This document shows, in pieces, positions 24,110-34,904 of a stretch of 64,000 bases of DNA. The position numbers were made by a program, and so were the translations under genes. Every line of letters starts with the position of its first letter. Within the stretch, counting starts at the first letter, position 1. The notes under the pieces were generated by a model that saw only the letters and a program-made list of their open reading frames with translations, made no database searches and had not been told where the DNA came from. The DNA lies in NCBI GenBank assembly GCA_014529385.2, contig CM043960.1, positions 28,039,896 through 28,103,895 of the forward strand. The letters are read 5' to 3'. The stretch comes from Adiantum capillus-veneris (lineage: Eukaryota; Streptophyta; Polypodiopsida; Polypodiales; Pteridaceae).

Positions 24110-25160
24110 ATTTCAAAAAAGTTCAGTACCAAGCGAATATGTGCATAGGAAAGAGTTTCCTTCCCTTATTCGCTCGGTACTGACCTCAGAAAATAGTAAT
24201 AACAGGCATGACTTATATTTTCTGAGGTCACTACCGAGCGAATAGGTGCATAGGAAAGAGTTTCCTTGCCTTATTCGCTCGGTACTGACCTCAGAAAATA
24301 GTAATAGCAGGCATGACTTATATTTTCTGAGGTCACTACCGATAGAGTAGGTGCATAGGAAAGAGTTGCCTTGCCTTATTTGCTCGGTAGTGACCTCAGA
24401 AAATAGTAATAGCAGGCATGACTTATATTTTCTGAGGTCACTGCCGAGCGAATAAGTGCATAGGAAAGAGTTGCCTTTCCTTATTCGCTCGGTAGTGACC
24501 TCAAAAAATAGTAATAGTAGGCCTAACTTATATTTTCTGAGGTCACTACCGAGCAAATAGGTGCATAGGAAAGAGTTGCCTTGCCTTATTCACTCGGTAG
24601 TGACCTCAAAAAATAGTAATTGCAGGCATGACTTATATTTTCTGAGGTCACTGCCGAACGAATAGGTGCAAAGGAAAGAGTTTGCCTTGCTTTATTCGCT
24701 CGGTAGTGACCTCAAAAAATAGTAATAGTAGGCCTGACTTATATTTTCTGAGGTCACTATCGAGCGAATAGGTGCATAGGAAAGAGTTTCCTTGCCTTAT
24801 TCACTCGGTAGTGACCTCAGAAAATAGTAATAGCAAGCATGAATTATATTTTTTGAGGTCACTGCTGAGCGAATAGGTGAAAAGGAAAGAGTTTGCCTTG
24901 CCTTATTTGCTCGGTAGTGACCTCAAAAAATAGTAATAGCAGACATGACTTATATTTTCTGAGGTTACTACCAAGCGAATAGGTGTATAGGAAAGATTTT
25001 TTCTTGCCGTATTCGCTCGGTAGTGACTTCAGAAAATAGTAATAGCAGACATCACTTACATTTTCTGAGGTCACCACCAAGAGAATAGGTTTGCATCCCC
25101 TACAACAAAATACCTTATTCGCTGGGTAGTGACCTCAGAAAAGTGTACAAGCAAGTGAAC
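24110..25160. repeat. Ten-copy 105-bp array of long hairpins
   Basis: The word TTATTCGCTCGGTAGTGACC (with variants) recurs near 24163, 24271, 24376, 24480, 24585, 24692, 24798, 24902, 25008 and 25113. Each unit also has the inverse, GGTCACTACCGAGCGAATA, so each forms a stem of nearly 30 bp (TATTCGCTCGGTAGTGACCT plus CAGAAAATA) around an 18-nt loop GTAATAGCAGGCATGACT. The period is about 105 bp, a multiple of three, so the minus strand stays open for four units and encodes a 35-residue repeat (SDLRKYKSCLLLLFSEV...). Units differ by a few substitutions. The array lies directly upstream of the H3-like gene. Confidence 0.92.
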
Positions 25161-25379
25161 AGGTTTGCATCCGCTACAACAAAATACCAATGTGAAGGAG
25201 ATGTTAAATCGATGCGGTTCTAACTGTCATGTCGTTCCCTCCCATCACCTCCCCTAATATCCGGGGGATGGTACCATTGATTCTCTCTCCCACGTCCACC
25301 TCTCATGAAACCGCATGGCGGTATCACCCCTCACAGACCACTCACTCATAAGCCAGAACCCAGGCTCTGCTTTTTAGGC

Positions 25380-25942
25380 ATGTCTAAAAGTCTATTTAAG
25401 AAGCAGTTGTTTCAGAACCTCCCTCAAGGTTTCGCAGAACAACTAAAAGAAGCTTAGGATAGTGGTGATGCCTTTCCAAGGTATACTCCCGCAGCGCCAG
25501 CAACACCGCATCCGGTCCCTCCGCATGAGGTCCCCCCTTGGCCCTCCACCGATGTTACCTTTAATGTTCTTGATTGACACAGCTCGGGAGTGGCTACTGT
25601 GAACACGGGAGTCAATTCTCGAGGTAAGCCGCTAGTAATTCTTTTCTTTCTGCTCCCAATTTCCAAGCTCCTAGTTTGAAGAGCTTACTTGCTAAATGCT
25701 CTATGCAGGATGCTAGCCTGAACCTGCAGCAAATGCTGATCGTCAGGCAGAGGGTCTCAATCCTTAAAGACTCTCAGGAAGCAAGAAGGCCTGAAGACAT
25801 GCAGCGATTGCTCACCAAGAATGGCTCCATGGAGGCTATCATTAATTGGCTTCAGGAAATGAAGGATGAAGTGCTTGAGCTAGCCAGTAAATATGAGGAA
25901 GCCATTAACTTTGCCAACAGGCTTTGCGAAGAGATAGCCTAG
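25380..25942 (+). pseudogene. Two-exon coiled-coil protein, not recognised
   Basis: ATG at 25380 opens MSKSLFKKQLFQNLPQGFAE, which continues through two in-frame stops and a Pro-rich stretch to a GTAAGC donor at 25624. After the CTATGCAG acceptor (25708), exon 2 reads DASLNLQQMLIVRQRVSILK and a helical, heptad-like remainder ending CEEIA at 25942. The phases of the two exons do not match exactly, consistent with decay. It is the only clear plus-strand gene remnant in this half of the 10.6-kb element. No family is recognised. Confidence 0.4.
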
Positions 25943-26169
25943 CTGTGAAGGAAAAGGACTACATGGTTATTGCAAACCCTAAACTCCCAGAAATTAATAG
26001 TCCACTCTTTGTAAAGTCCGAAGTGTTTTCTAACTCAAAACCCGGTGTTCAGTTGTAAATTTGTTTCTTTCTTATAAAATCAAAACGCGTATTTGGCAAA
26101 AGAAAACCCTAAATCCGCAACAAGCAGGGGTTACCTTCCCTTTATTTGTCTATATTGACCTCTGTACTA

Positions 26170-26335
26170 GCAGACATCACTTAACTTTTCTTTTGGTCAG
26201 TACCAAGCGAATAGGGCCCTTCGGACTAAGTGACATTACCTTATTTGCTTGGTATTGAGCAAGGATGATGACCTGTACCAAGCGAACAGGTGCAGCAAAC
26301 AGGGTTTACCTTCCCTTATTCGCCTGGTACTAACT
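26170..26335. repeat. Further copies of the hairpin-array core motif
   Basis: GGTCAGTACCAAGCGAATAG (26197), TTATTTGCTTGGTATTGAG (26241), CCTGTACCAAGCGAACAGG (26272) and TTATTCGCCTGGTACTAAC (26317) are two diverged inverted pairs of the same core as the arrays at 22660-22985 and 24110-25160. Confidence 0.75.
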
Positions 26336-26729
26336 ACACAAAATACAAGTGCACAGAAGGGTAGTAAGTAGGATACCTCTTCAGTGTGTGTAGAGTTCCG
26401 CGTCACTGAAGCACTGCAAAACAAGAGTAAGAGAAGGAGGATGCGCGAGAGTAAGAGGTGATGGAGTTTGCTTACCGCGTAGCGTCGATGGGGGTAGAGT
26501 TAATTAGAATGATGCGTAGTAGAGGACGTGAAAAGAGGCAGAATAGTTGAAACTTGAGATGTTTGGCCGAGTAATGCCTCAACTTAGAATGCTTACCTCG
26601 GGGAGGGTGACAACTTCACTTATGCGCGAGATTGCGGTTGGTAAATCGTACTGCATGGGAATCTGAGACCATTTAATACTGGTTGTCCTTGAGAGCGCAG
26701 CCCACGTGCCTTTTTGAGTGACCGTTTAG

Positions 26730-26985
26730 GGTCAGACAGACGCCAATCGCCCTTGCAGTCGCCATCTCCATCTCCATCTCCGAGTGGAACAAACAGATCG
26801 CCACTGCCTTTTCCTTTTCTGCGCCCTTCCCCTTGGCCAGCTCTCGTGATCCTACGTTTAGAGTTAGACGCCGGTCGCTTTTGCATTCGTCATCTCCATC
26901 TCCAAGTAGAACAAACAGATCGCCATCGCCTTTGCATTTTTTGCACTCTTCCCCTTGTCCAGCTCTCGTGATCCTGCGTTAAGTG
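26730..26985. repeat. Two-copy tandem repeat, about 132 bp
   Basis: AGACGCC.ATCGC...GCA.TCG.CATCTCCATCTCC and CCAGCTCTCGTGATCCT.CGTT recur at an offset of about 132 bp. The block is GC-rich with ATCTCC and GCCATC microrepeats, and overlaps the last exon end of the transposase-like gene. Confidence 0.8.
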
Positions 26986-29616
26986 ACCTCCACTGGGTCG
27001 AGTCCTTTGCTGCCACGTCGCCATCGCCATCGCCCCCCTCTGGTTCTTACTGTCGGTGGCCTGCGACATCACCATCCAACTCAGCGCCATTGGATATTGC
27101 AGAGACAGGCTCTTTCTCCCTGCCTCTCCCCCATGTCGAGTGTGCTTAAAATAACCTGTTCTTGCCATGTAGTGGGTTTTTTCCATGCCTTGTGTGGACC
27201 ATATTGATAGTGAGCCGTATGTCTTGGCAAAATATGGACCATAGTTGAACAGTATGTGCTGCATTGAAATAAAACAAAATGGTCAATAAAGTACAATTTA
27301 AAATTTTGTTTTGTATATGTAGAATGCCAACCCACCATATAATGTGTGATATGTTTCCCACCCCACCCTGTTAGGTAAGCCTTTTTCCAATCCAGCAAGG
27401 CTACTTGAAATGATGTGAGCTTACTTTGGTCCCAAGAATGCTGCTCAACGTATGGAAAATTTTATCTAGTAATTTCCACACGTTCGCCTTGTGATTCTGA
27501 ATTTCCCCACCACCAGCATTGTCTTTAACCACTTTATGTAACTGTTTCCATTTGTTGAACAGGTTTCTCCTTTCTTCTCTATCTGAATCTTTGAGGCTAA
27601 ACCCAAGAAACCTTCTTGCCTTCACTCCGGCTATTGATTCTTTCCTCGGTACCTTGTACCGACTTTGAGACATCTTAGGGTCCTCTTCGATTTTGACATT
27701 GCCTCCATGCAAACCAATGTCTGAGAGCACTCCCTCTAATGCTTTGATCACTCTTTTTCGACTCACTCTCTGGCTTTAATGTCCATGCAAAACATATGTA
27801 CAAATGAACCACCTTTTCAATTATTCGACAGAGTGCATGAAGTGTACAGACGTGAACTCTACTCAGAGGAATATCAAGCACTGGTTTAAAAGTTTTATCT
27901 TGAAGATGTCTGTTGGAAGCTCTAATCCATTGCACACTCTCAAGTGATTGTGCATCAGCCATGCAATATAAGCATGGATTTGCCACAACTGCTCTGTGTG
28001 TTATGTTGTATATACACTTAAGAGTCTTTAATTCACCTGCCATGTGCCATTCCACTGTGTAGTCACCAAATCCTTCCACTGAAAGAATGGCTCCATTTCT
28101 TTGTTCACTGATGATAGAAGGAATTTGGGTTTGACTAAAAACCCAATCGAGGATTTCAAAATTTTCCTTATCAACCTGCAATGAAAAATGAAAACACAAA
28201 ATCAACAACCAAATAATCAATATTTTTGTTATCAGAGATTGAACGAAGTATACCTGAAATGATCCTAGAGTTAGAATGTTGTTTTCTGATTGCACGCTGA
28301 AGTATCGTGGATCCTCTTTCCTTATTGATGGATCCAGAGCTCTGTTCATGAGGGTAATGGTGACTCTCTCCAACTTCTTGTTCTTTAGGACCTCGCACTC
28401 GTCGAGCTTCAAAACAAACTTGAGAACCCCACCGCACTTGTCTCGACTGATGTCAAAGAAGTGAACTGCATACCTTTGCAATGCTTCAAGATCAACGAAG
28501 AGGTTGTTGTGCTCGTTAAACTGTACCTCTCTACCACCCTTGCCTAAGAACGTTGCTTCAATATGGAATGGTGACCCAAGCTTCTCAAACACCTCATCTT
28601 TTACGTGCCGGCGAGCAGCCTTTACATGTGATGGCTTTGGCAGCAATGATCCTCTCTGTAGTTTATTTTGAGACTTTTTAGCTAATGCTTTGAAGAGTGC
28701 CATGTATCCCATCTGTAAGATGCCACTCTCATCAAGTATTGCTTGCACTTCCATTGGTTCCAGCTGATTCTCGTTCATGAAGGAGGTAAGTAGCCTCCCT
28801 TTCAACTTACGAAATTTTTTCTGAGTTATCATCTCTTCAACTACTTCTTTTGGAACTAGATGGCTGTAATGCACTCCGGCATTGAAGCCTACACCGTTCG
28901 AGTTTGGATGCAGTAAAGACCTGCCAAAAAAGCACAATGCGTTATGATCATGTATAGGAATGTAAGTGTATCCATTTCTTAATGAATCACATTGAAGAAA
29001 CAAACTTCGAGTTACCTTAAAGCTCGTATTCGTTTTTTCAGGCCACCACTACCAACCTTCATGTTCTCAATGTTGCACAGATCTCGTTTTCTTTTCCGAC
29101 TACCAAGCACGGTGTCTTTCTCTCGCAAACTTGTGATCTTCTTCTCAAGGCCATGGATTGTCTCTTTGTTTGATGAAATCTTTTGAGAGCATGCTTCTTA
29201 AGTTTCTTCAGCTGTATATTCTCCATTGCCAGGAAGTTTCTTCACCTTTCCGCATTCAATCCTCTCATTTCCAAATGTTCGGTGTATCCCAATAGCCCAT
29301 CCTTGCCATCGCCTGTGAAATGTAAGAGGTTAGCGATATTAGCAATGGGAGGTGGCGCATTTGTCGTAGGATCCTTTGGATAAATAGACCCATCGGTCCA
29401 CAAATCCAAATGATGTTCCTTGTTTGTGCTTCTAAGTTGTTTCTCCCGTTGAGATAAGAAAGACTCCCTCCTACGTTTCTGCAACGATGCGTACTCTTGC
29501 AATACATCAACATGAAGATGATGTGTGTTTTTTCTTTGGGTAAGTGTTAAAGATGAAGGGGCTGAGGATTGTAAGTTCAAATTAGTGTTTTCATCAGGAA
29601 AAGATGCGTTCTCCAT
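26890..29616 (-). pseudogene. Four-exon transposase-like gene of the 10.6-kb element
   Basis: Minus strand. Exon 1 (29616-29016) starts at an ATG with a Ser/Gln-rich region, then LDLWTDGSIYPKDPTTNAPP and a basic coiled coil (GSRKRKRDLC). Introns 28921-29015, 28176-28253 and 27259-27404 have GT-AG ends. Exon 2 reads FVDLEALQRYAVHFFDISRD and LKFVLKLDECEVLKNKK. Exon 3 has YTVEWHMAGELKTLKCIYNI, then NPCLYCMADAQ and VHVCTLHALCRIIEK. Exon 4 (from 27258) has YGSLSIWSTQGMEKTHYMAR and YFKHTRHGG. Acidic residues in LKLDE, HMAGELK and QGMEK around a CxxC and conserved His recall the layout of DDE-type transposases with an inserted zinc motif, but I cannot assign a superfamily. One stop (about 29205) and frame changes near 29245 and 27770 break it. 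It is the best candidate for the element's own transposase; the alternative is an uncharacterised host gene. Confidence 0.6.
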
Positions 29617-29755
29617 TCCTAGAGTTGATAGAGAAGAAGACGGAGAAATGTCTCAGGTTTTGGGAGGGAAAGCCATATTCTCAAGTTTAGAGTTGATAGA
29701 GTTTGTGCGGCTTATGTTTCTGGAGGGAACGCTTGTAAGTTGGCATTTCGAATCA

Positions 29756-30001
29756 CCCGGGGAGGTCACCTAAGAAAAATGTAACCTATCACGTGAGTTC
29801 AATAGAAGGGTATTCAAAGCTCTTGAAACTTACATAAATATATATACAGAAGGACATTATTTTTTAAAATTTGAAAAAAACTTACAGATTTTAAAAGAAA
29901 AGGGTACATTATATTCCTAACAAAATTCACAGATAAGGGGTTTTACAAACATGTCTTGAACGCACGTGATATGGTAGTTTTACACATTGTGAACCCCCCG
30001 A
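29756..30001 (+). mobile_element. 246-bp MITE, copy 2, nested in the 10.6-kb element
   Basis: Same 246-bp length and near-identical sequence to 5865-6110. Flanks TTCGAATCA (29747-29755) and GTCAAATCA (30002-30010) match at 7 of 9 positions, so the duplication has decayed a little. It lies 178 bp inside the right TIR and postdates the large element. Confidence 0.88.
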
Positions 30002-30178
30002 GTCAAATCATTAGTCATACGGTTAGTTGGAGAGAACGAAGGATAAGAATGATAAAGACGGCGGCTACCTACCAAAGAATGCCATTTTGGCTTTTTGTTG
30101 CGCAGAAAAGTATCACATAAAATGCACAATTTAACATTTTCATTTTCTCTCTCTAAGCCGACGTGGCACTTCTTACAG

Positions 30179-30210
30179 GGCCCAAAAGTGAGTCCAACTT
30201 TCTCCTAATG
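30179..30210 (-). repeat. Right 32-bp terminal inverted repeat
   Basis: On the minus strand it reads CATTAGGAGAAAGTTGGACT then CACTTTTGGGCC. Gypsy coding sequence resumes at the next base, 30211. Confidence 0.85.
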
Positions 30211-31633
30211 CATTTGGATGCAAGTTGTAGTGCTCTTGCTTGTGTTTTTGAAGCTTTTTCAAAAGATATGTATGATGGAGTGTGGATTTTGATAGGACAT
30301 TATCTTAGCACTCTCACCAAGCAAGAGGAATGGAGTGACCAAGAATACATGAGGATCAGGAAGAAAGCTTATGATTATTTCCTTAAAGATGGGTACTTGT
30401 GGAAGCAGCCAAAACGCCTAGCTTGGATTACCACAATGAGTAGTATGTGACAAAGCAAAACAACAACAGGTAATTAAAGAGTTTCATGAGAATTTATGGG
30501 TTGGACATAGAGGAGTTTGGGCAACATTTGCCAAGATTAAAGACCGCTATTGGTGGAAAGGTATGTACAAAGATATTTCTCGATTTGTGGAGACTTGCAT
30601 GGTTTGCCAAAAATATTCAAATGTGCAACATCGAGATGAGTTACATCCTACTTATCCATTGGCTATGCGTTATAAGTGGGTTGTAGATTTGATCACCATG
30701 CCAGTCGGTATTTGAAAAATGAGGTATATTGTTCTTGTTAGAGAGGATCTCACTAACCAAGTTGAAGGAATACCTTTGCCTACCAAAGCTACAAGTTCAA
30801 TATGCAAGTTTTTGCTTGAGGATGTGATCTGCCAATATGGTTGCACTGGGAAGATTACTGCTGATAGAGGAGAATTAGATGCAAATGAAGCTTATGAGTT
30901 CTTTAATCGGTTGGGAATCAAGTTGGCTCTTACTACAACATATATCCATAAGGAAATGGAAAAAGCGAAAGAGGACATCCACCTATTGTTAAAGCTTTGG
31001 CCAAGGCTTGTCGAGGAAAAATTGGTGATTGGCCTAAACTTTTACCTTTTGCTTTATGGGCTGATAGAGCTACTCATAGCTCAGTTACAAGATTTATGCC
31101 ATGTGAGCTTATGTATGGGCAAAAGCCAATCATGGCTATAGAAGAGATGATTATTTCTTGGACCATATTGCCATGGGAATCAGGTATGTCAACTGAATAT
31201 TTACTTGCTATGCGCATTCTGCAACTTAAAAGATGCCAAGAAGACATTGACCAGGCAATAGATAAGCTCAAGGAGGCATGATTGAAGAATAAAGCTGTAT
31301 TTGACAAGAAGCATAGGTTGAGACCATATACTAGCAAAGATGGAGATTGGGTACTTGTTTATGATAGCAGTTTGGAAAATTAATATTCGGACATGCATGA
31401 GATGGTGTGGACCGTATCTTTTGATGCATGTTTATGATAATGGAACTTACAAGCTCAATGAACTTGATGGCACCAAGTTTAAAGTGCCCATTGCAGGGAA
31501 GAGGGTCAAATTATTCAAGAAGCATGAACGAAAAGTGGTTTTGGGTGAACTAGATTTTGGAGAATGTCAAGAAGATGAGGAAATGTATTCGCTAGAAGAT
31601 GCTTCTAGTGATACTTTTCCTTACAAAGAGTAA
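30211..31633 (+). pseudogene. Ty3/gypsy integrase, continuation of the pol at 18902
   Basis: Resumes the gypsy frame at 30211. It reads a spacer with MYDGVWILIGHYLSTL, then an integrase zinc domain (FHENLWVGHRG about 30484-30516, CMVCQ at 30597), then the core with VVDLITMP and VREDLTNQVEG (first Asp region), TADRGELDA (second Asp) and a degraded YIHKEMEKAKE where NxxAN..xE is expected. The C-terminal part has LMYGQKPIM, DGDWVLVYD and IAGKRVKLFKKH. A stop after 30447, a TGA at 30714, a frame change near 30985 and stops near 31280 and 31380 break it. It ends 56 bp before a likely LTR. Confidence 0.82.
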
Positions 31634-31688
31634 CAACTTGAAGGTGGTTGGCACATGTCGGAGGATGTATAGGTTCAAAAGGGGTGGA

Positions 31689-33345
31689 TGTCTTGACGCC
31701 CCACATTCATTGAGAGAAATATATACAATAACAAGATTTTAGGTGGTTTTGGACAAAAGATTGGCAAATTTTGATGCGATGTCTTGCAGTGCTTTTGGTT
31801 GCAAATATTAGGTATGCCAAGAGCGGTACACTTTACTGGTTTATACTTCAATGATTGAAGAGTCATTTGGATTACATTGCTTATGGATTTGTGCTGAGCA
31901 AAGTCATAGTCGATATTTGTGTTTACTGTGCATAAGCAATAAGATCAAGTGAGATATGTTTGGCATGGCAGTAGAAAAAATGTATACCAAAGGTGGTGCA
32001 CTTCGAGAAGCAGATCAAGTTTCAAAGTACTCTGGGTCATAAAGTATGCCAGGAGAGAGCCATGGGGTGAGTTTTTTTTCACGAACAAAGTGTTTGGAGA
32101 GCGTAACGAAGCCTGAAGGCATTGCTCCATTATAGTTATCTATGCTTTCACCTTGACAATTGTACTTGGCAAAACTTTGGTCAATAAGAATGTGTTCAGC
32201 ATTGCCTTGGTTTTGGTGTGTGCCAAATAAGGTGAGAAGTTCGAAGGCCAGATAATGAGGTGTGTGTGAATGGCCGCTTGGGAAAAGTAAGCTATTAATA
32301 AGAAGTTTAGCAACAAATAAACAGGTGAGCAGCTAAATAAGGGAAAAGCGTGCCGTCAAGGGTGCTTGTAAAAGGCCAGTGCGAGGTCAACGAGTGGTTG
32401 GCATGTTTATCAAGCAAGTGCGACGTCGACAGGAGTTACAGCACGAGCTAAAAGCACCCGAGAGCAGCAGTACGAGGACAAGTTGTGGCAGTAGGTATCA
32501 AGGCTAGCGCAAGGACGTGTTGTTTATGGCACAATCAAAGCGCTATCAGAGAAAGCAGAAAAAAGAGGCCGCCATTGAGCAGGGAGCAGGAGGCCAGAGT
32601 GTGGCATGTGCTGAAAACAATAGAGCAGAGGACGACGGGCATGCCAAGAAGTGATAGGTGACAAGGGGAGATTGCAAAGTGAGTGGTAATTTGCGGTAGT
32701 AGGAGTTGTTGCTTGGGAGATTCAGGAGGTTGGGAGAGCAATGTCGACGGAAGAGAAGCAGATAGAAAGCAGGGAACCGCTTGAAGAGGAGCAACACCAG
32801 GGAATAAGTGACTGCAGCAATGGAGGGCGACTTGGAGTATTTGAAAGGAGTTGAAGCTACTGGCAACGGTTCCCCCCCCCCCCCCTTTAATTTTAGAGCT
32901 CAAGGCTCTCTAAAATCAAATTGAGAGCATTCCCACACCGATCCTAGGCTTTACAAAGCAACATAGAAGCAACTGAAGTTTTTTTTAGCACGAGACACTT
33001 AGTAGTTTGTAAGGAACTTTTTGTCAATAGGGAGTAAGCTCAAATACAAAAATGGGTAGTGCAACGCAAGGAAGGGCAAGGCAAGATACTGTGTTCTTGT
33101 GCTCTATCGACGACAAAGGGCCACACTTTTGTACTTTTTGTTTCTGTTTGAGCATTTGGTTGAATTTCTTGGGTTTATTGGTTGTAGTTGAGTTCTGGCC
33201 AAACTTTAGGTTGATAAAAATAAGAATTTAAGTTCCAAATTGTGGCTTGAATCTCCAAAATATTATTTGGTTGTGATCTCTCTCGCTAACCATTTGCCAC
33301 ATCCAAGAGCCCAGTGCTGACCGACTCAACTCACAAACTTAAAAT
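31689..33345 (+). repeat. Probable 3' LTR of the gypsy element (right end not fixed)
   Basis: AAAAGGGGTGGA is a polypurine tract followed by TGTCTTGACGCCCC, a typical LTR start. The following 1.6 kb is non-coding and includes a C14 run at 32872-32885. I cannot see a matching 5' LTR, so the right end is a guess placed before the first palindrome of the next block. Confidence 0.45.
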
Positions 33346-33350
33346 AACCT

Positions 33351-34904
33351 GACAACGCATATGATGTCTTTTGTGGAAAAATGAAGTGAGTTTTGTCCCA
33401 CTGGCTCCTTATCATTCAAACAACTCTCAACAACTTTCAAAATTCAATTTGAACACTTTTTGTGCAAGTTATGGTCACTACAAGCAGAACCTTGCCCAAT
33501 TTCTGTCTTTTGGCACTTTTTAGCCCAAACGAGCTCCAAATACAATGAGATTTTGGCTAAGGACTTCTTTTATGCTCTAGGACACTAGGGTATACTCAGA
33601 TGTCTGATTTGACCCAAATCTAGCCTCTAAGACATCATACACGTATGATTGTCTTCTGGCTCAGATTTCATTGCTACTTCTACCCAAGGTGCTCCTTGAT
33701 GCACACAACAAGAATATGTGATCAGAGCAATTTTTGGGTGCCAAAATTGCTCAAAATCACCACTTTTTTACCTTTACCTTCTTGTATCTGCAAAAATCTC
33801 TTCAAATGCAAAAGTATGTGTCCAAATGAGTTGAAATTTTGCAAGCAAGCTTAACAAATCATTTCCCAACCCCCTGTGTGGTCAAAAGTGGAATTGGATC
33901 TTCAGACCTTGCCTTGAGACATCATACGCGTATGATGTCTATGTTCTCAAAATTGGCCCAAACTTGGTCTATAAGCTTGTGGTGCTCAACACCCTGGTAA
34001 GCTCAAATGTCAATTTTGGTCCCTAAAAGTTCCCTTTTGACATCATACTTGTATGATGTCTAGCTAGTCAATTTGAAGTGAAATCCAGTCCAGAGGTTCC
34101 TCACTACACTGGCAACTCACATCAACTTTCATAATTGAATTTGACCACTTTTTGTGCAAGTTATGATCACTTCAAGCAATCACTTTTCCTACATCTGTCT
34201 GTGGTCTTTGCAAGCCCAAAAATGCTTCAAATTTGATGAAGTTTGGCCTATATACTTCCTAAATGTTGTAGATCACAAGGGTCCACTTAGTTGTAACTTT
34301 TGACCTCATATCTAACCTTTAAGACATCATACGTGTATGATATCTAGGCGGTCAGAATGAAATTTTGTTTCTATCCAAGGTGCCCCTTGGTGTGTACAGC
34401 AGGAATATGTGCTCACAGCAAATTTTGGATGTCAAAATCATCATTTTTGACAAGAAAAAGCCGTGAAAGAGTAAAGTCCTCTCAATTCTCAATCTGTAAG
34501 CCCAAATCAAATGAAACTTGGTGTATGTGCTCAACACGTGCAGAAGATGGGTTTAATTTCAAAAGTTCAAATTGTTGCTAGAATTACCCTTCAGATATCA
34601 TATGCGTATGATGCCTGCTCATGAATTTTGGGATAAAATTCATTTACAAGTATCCCCAAGTCTCTAGCACTAGCTTTCAAGCACTGCTACTAGTTTTCAT
34701 GCAAAAATGTGCTCAGAATCACAAGTTTCTCTTTTTTTGGTTCTCGACACTCCATCTTTTGTCTTTTGGGTTTCAAGGGTTGGTCAACACTCTAGTCTCA
34801 ATGTGTACTTAGGGTAAAACCCCCCTTGTGAACACTCTCGTGCAGTCAGATTTGTCAAATTTGGTCTCAAGATGCCTCTTGAGACATCATATGTGTATGA
34901 TGTC
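33351..34904. repeat. Seven palindromes, GACATCATAC-GTATGATGTC type, regularly spaced
   Basis: Palindromes at 33351 (degenerate), 33631, 33918-33939 (perfect 22-mer with half-site GACATCATACG), 34039-34060, 34323-34344, 34594-34615 (degenerate) and 34883-34904. Spacings are about 280, 287, 121, 284, 271 and 289 bp. Between them are diverged repeats, for example CACTTTTTGTGCAAGTTATG at about 33455 and 34149. The block has no supported gene. The spacing pattern resembles that of the other palindrome family at 8431-9054. Confidence 0.88.

Larger units (their letters stand above)
19574..30210. mobile_element. 10.6-kb TIR element with transposase-like, histone H3-like and Ulp1-like genes
   Basis: The left end CATTAGGATAAAG and the right end (reverse complement CATTAGGAGAAAG) form 32-bp inverted repeats at 19574-19605 and 30179-30210 that match at 30 of 32 positions. 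Both ends share GGACTCACTTTTGGGCC. The outer flanks are two parts of one gypsy pol gene that join in frame when the element is removed, which independently fixes the boundaries. No target duplication is visible. Cargo, left to right: unrecognised plus-strand exons (19952-21300), minus-strand Ulp1-like protease (21480-22366), repeat array, minus-strand acidic segment and H3-fold gene (23081-23992), large hairpin array, plus-strand coiled-coil fragment (25380-25942), and a minus-strand four-exon transposase-like gene (26890-29616). A MITE is nested at 29756-30001. All genes show some breaks, so this copy is probably dead. I assume but cannot prove that all cargo belongs to one element. Confidence 0.72.

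Noticed and set aside
24110-25160. CRISPR-like array
   Set aside because: Units are about 105 bp with the whole unit repeated; there are no unique spacers, no cas genes, and the context is eukaryotic. The repeats are self-complementary satellites.
28171-28437. Alternative minus-strand frame through the second exon-intron border of the transposase-like gene
   Set aside because: It overlaps the better frame, which has family-like segments and GT-AG borders.
19733-30130. TGCACAATTT shared at 19732-19741 and 30122-30131 as a 10-bp target duplication for the big insertion
   Set aside because: The 32-bp inverted repeats lie outside these words, and the gypsy reading frame continues exactly to the inverted repeats. 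The word is AT-rich and a chance match.
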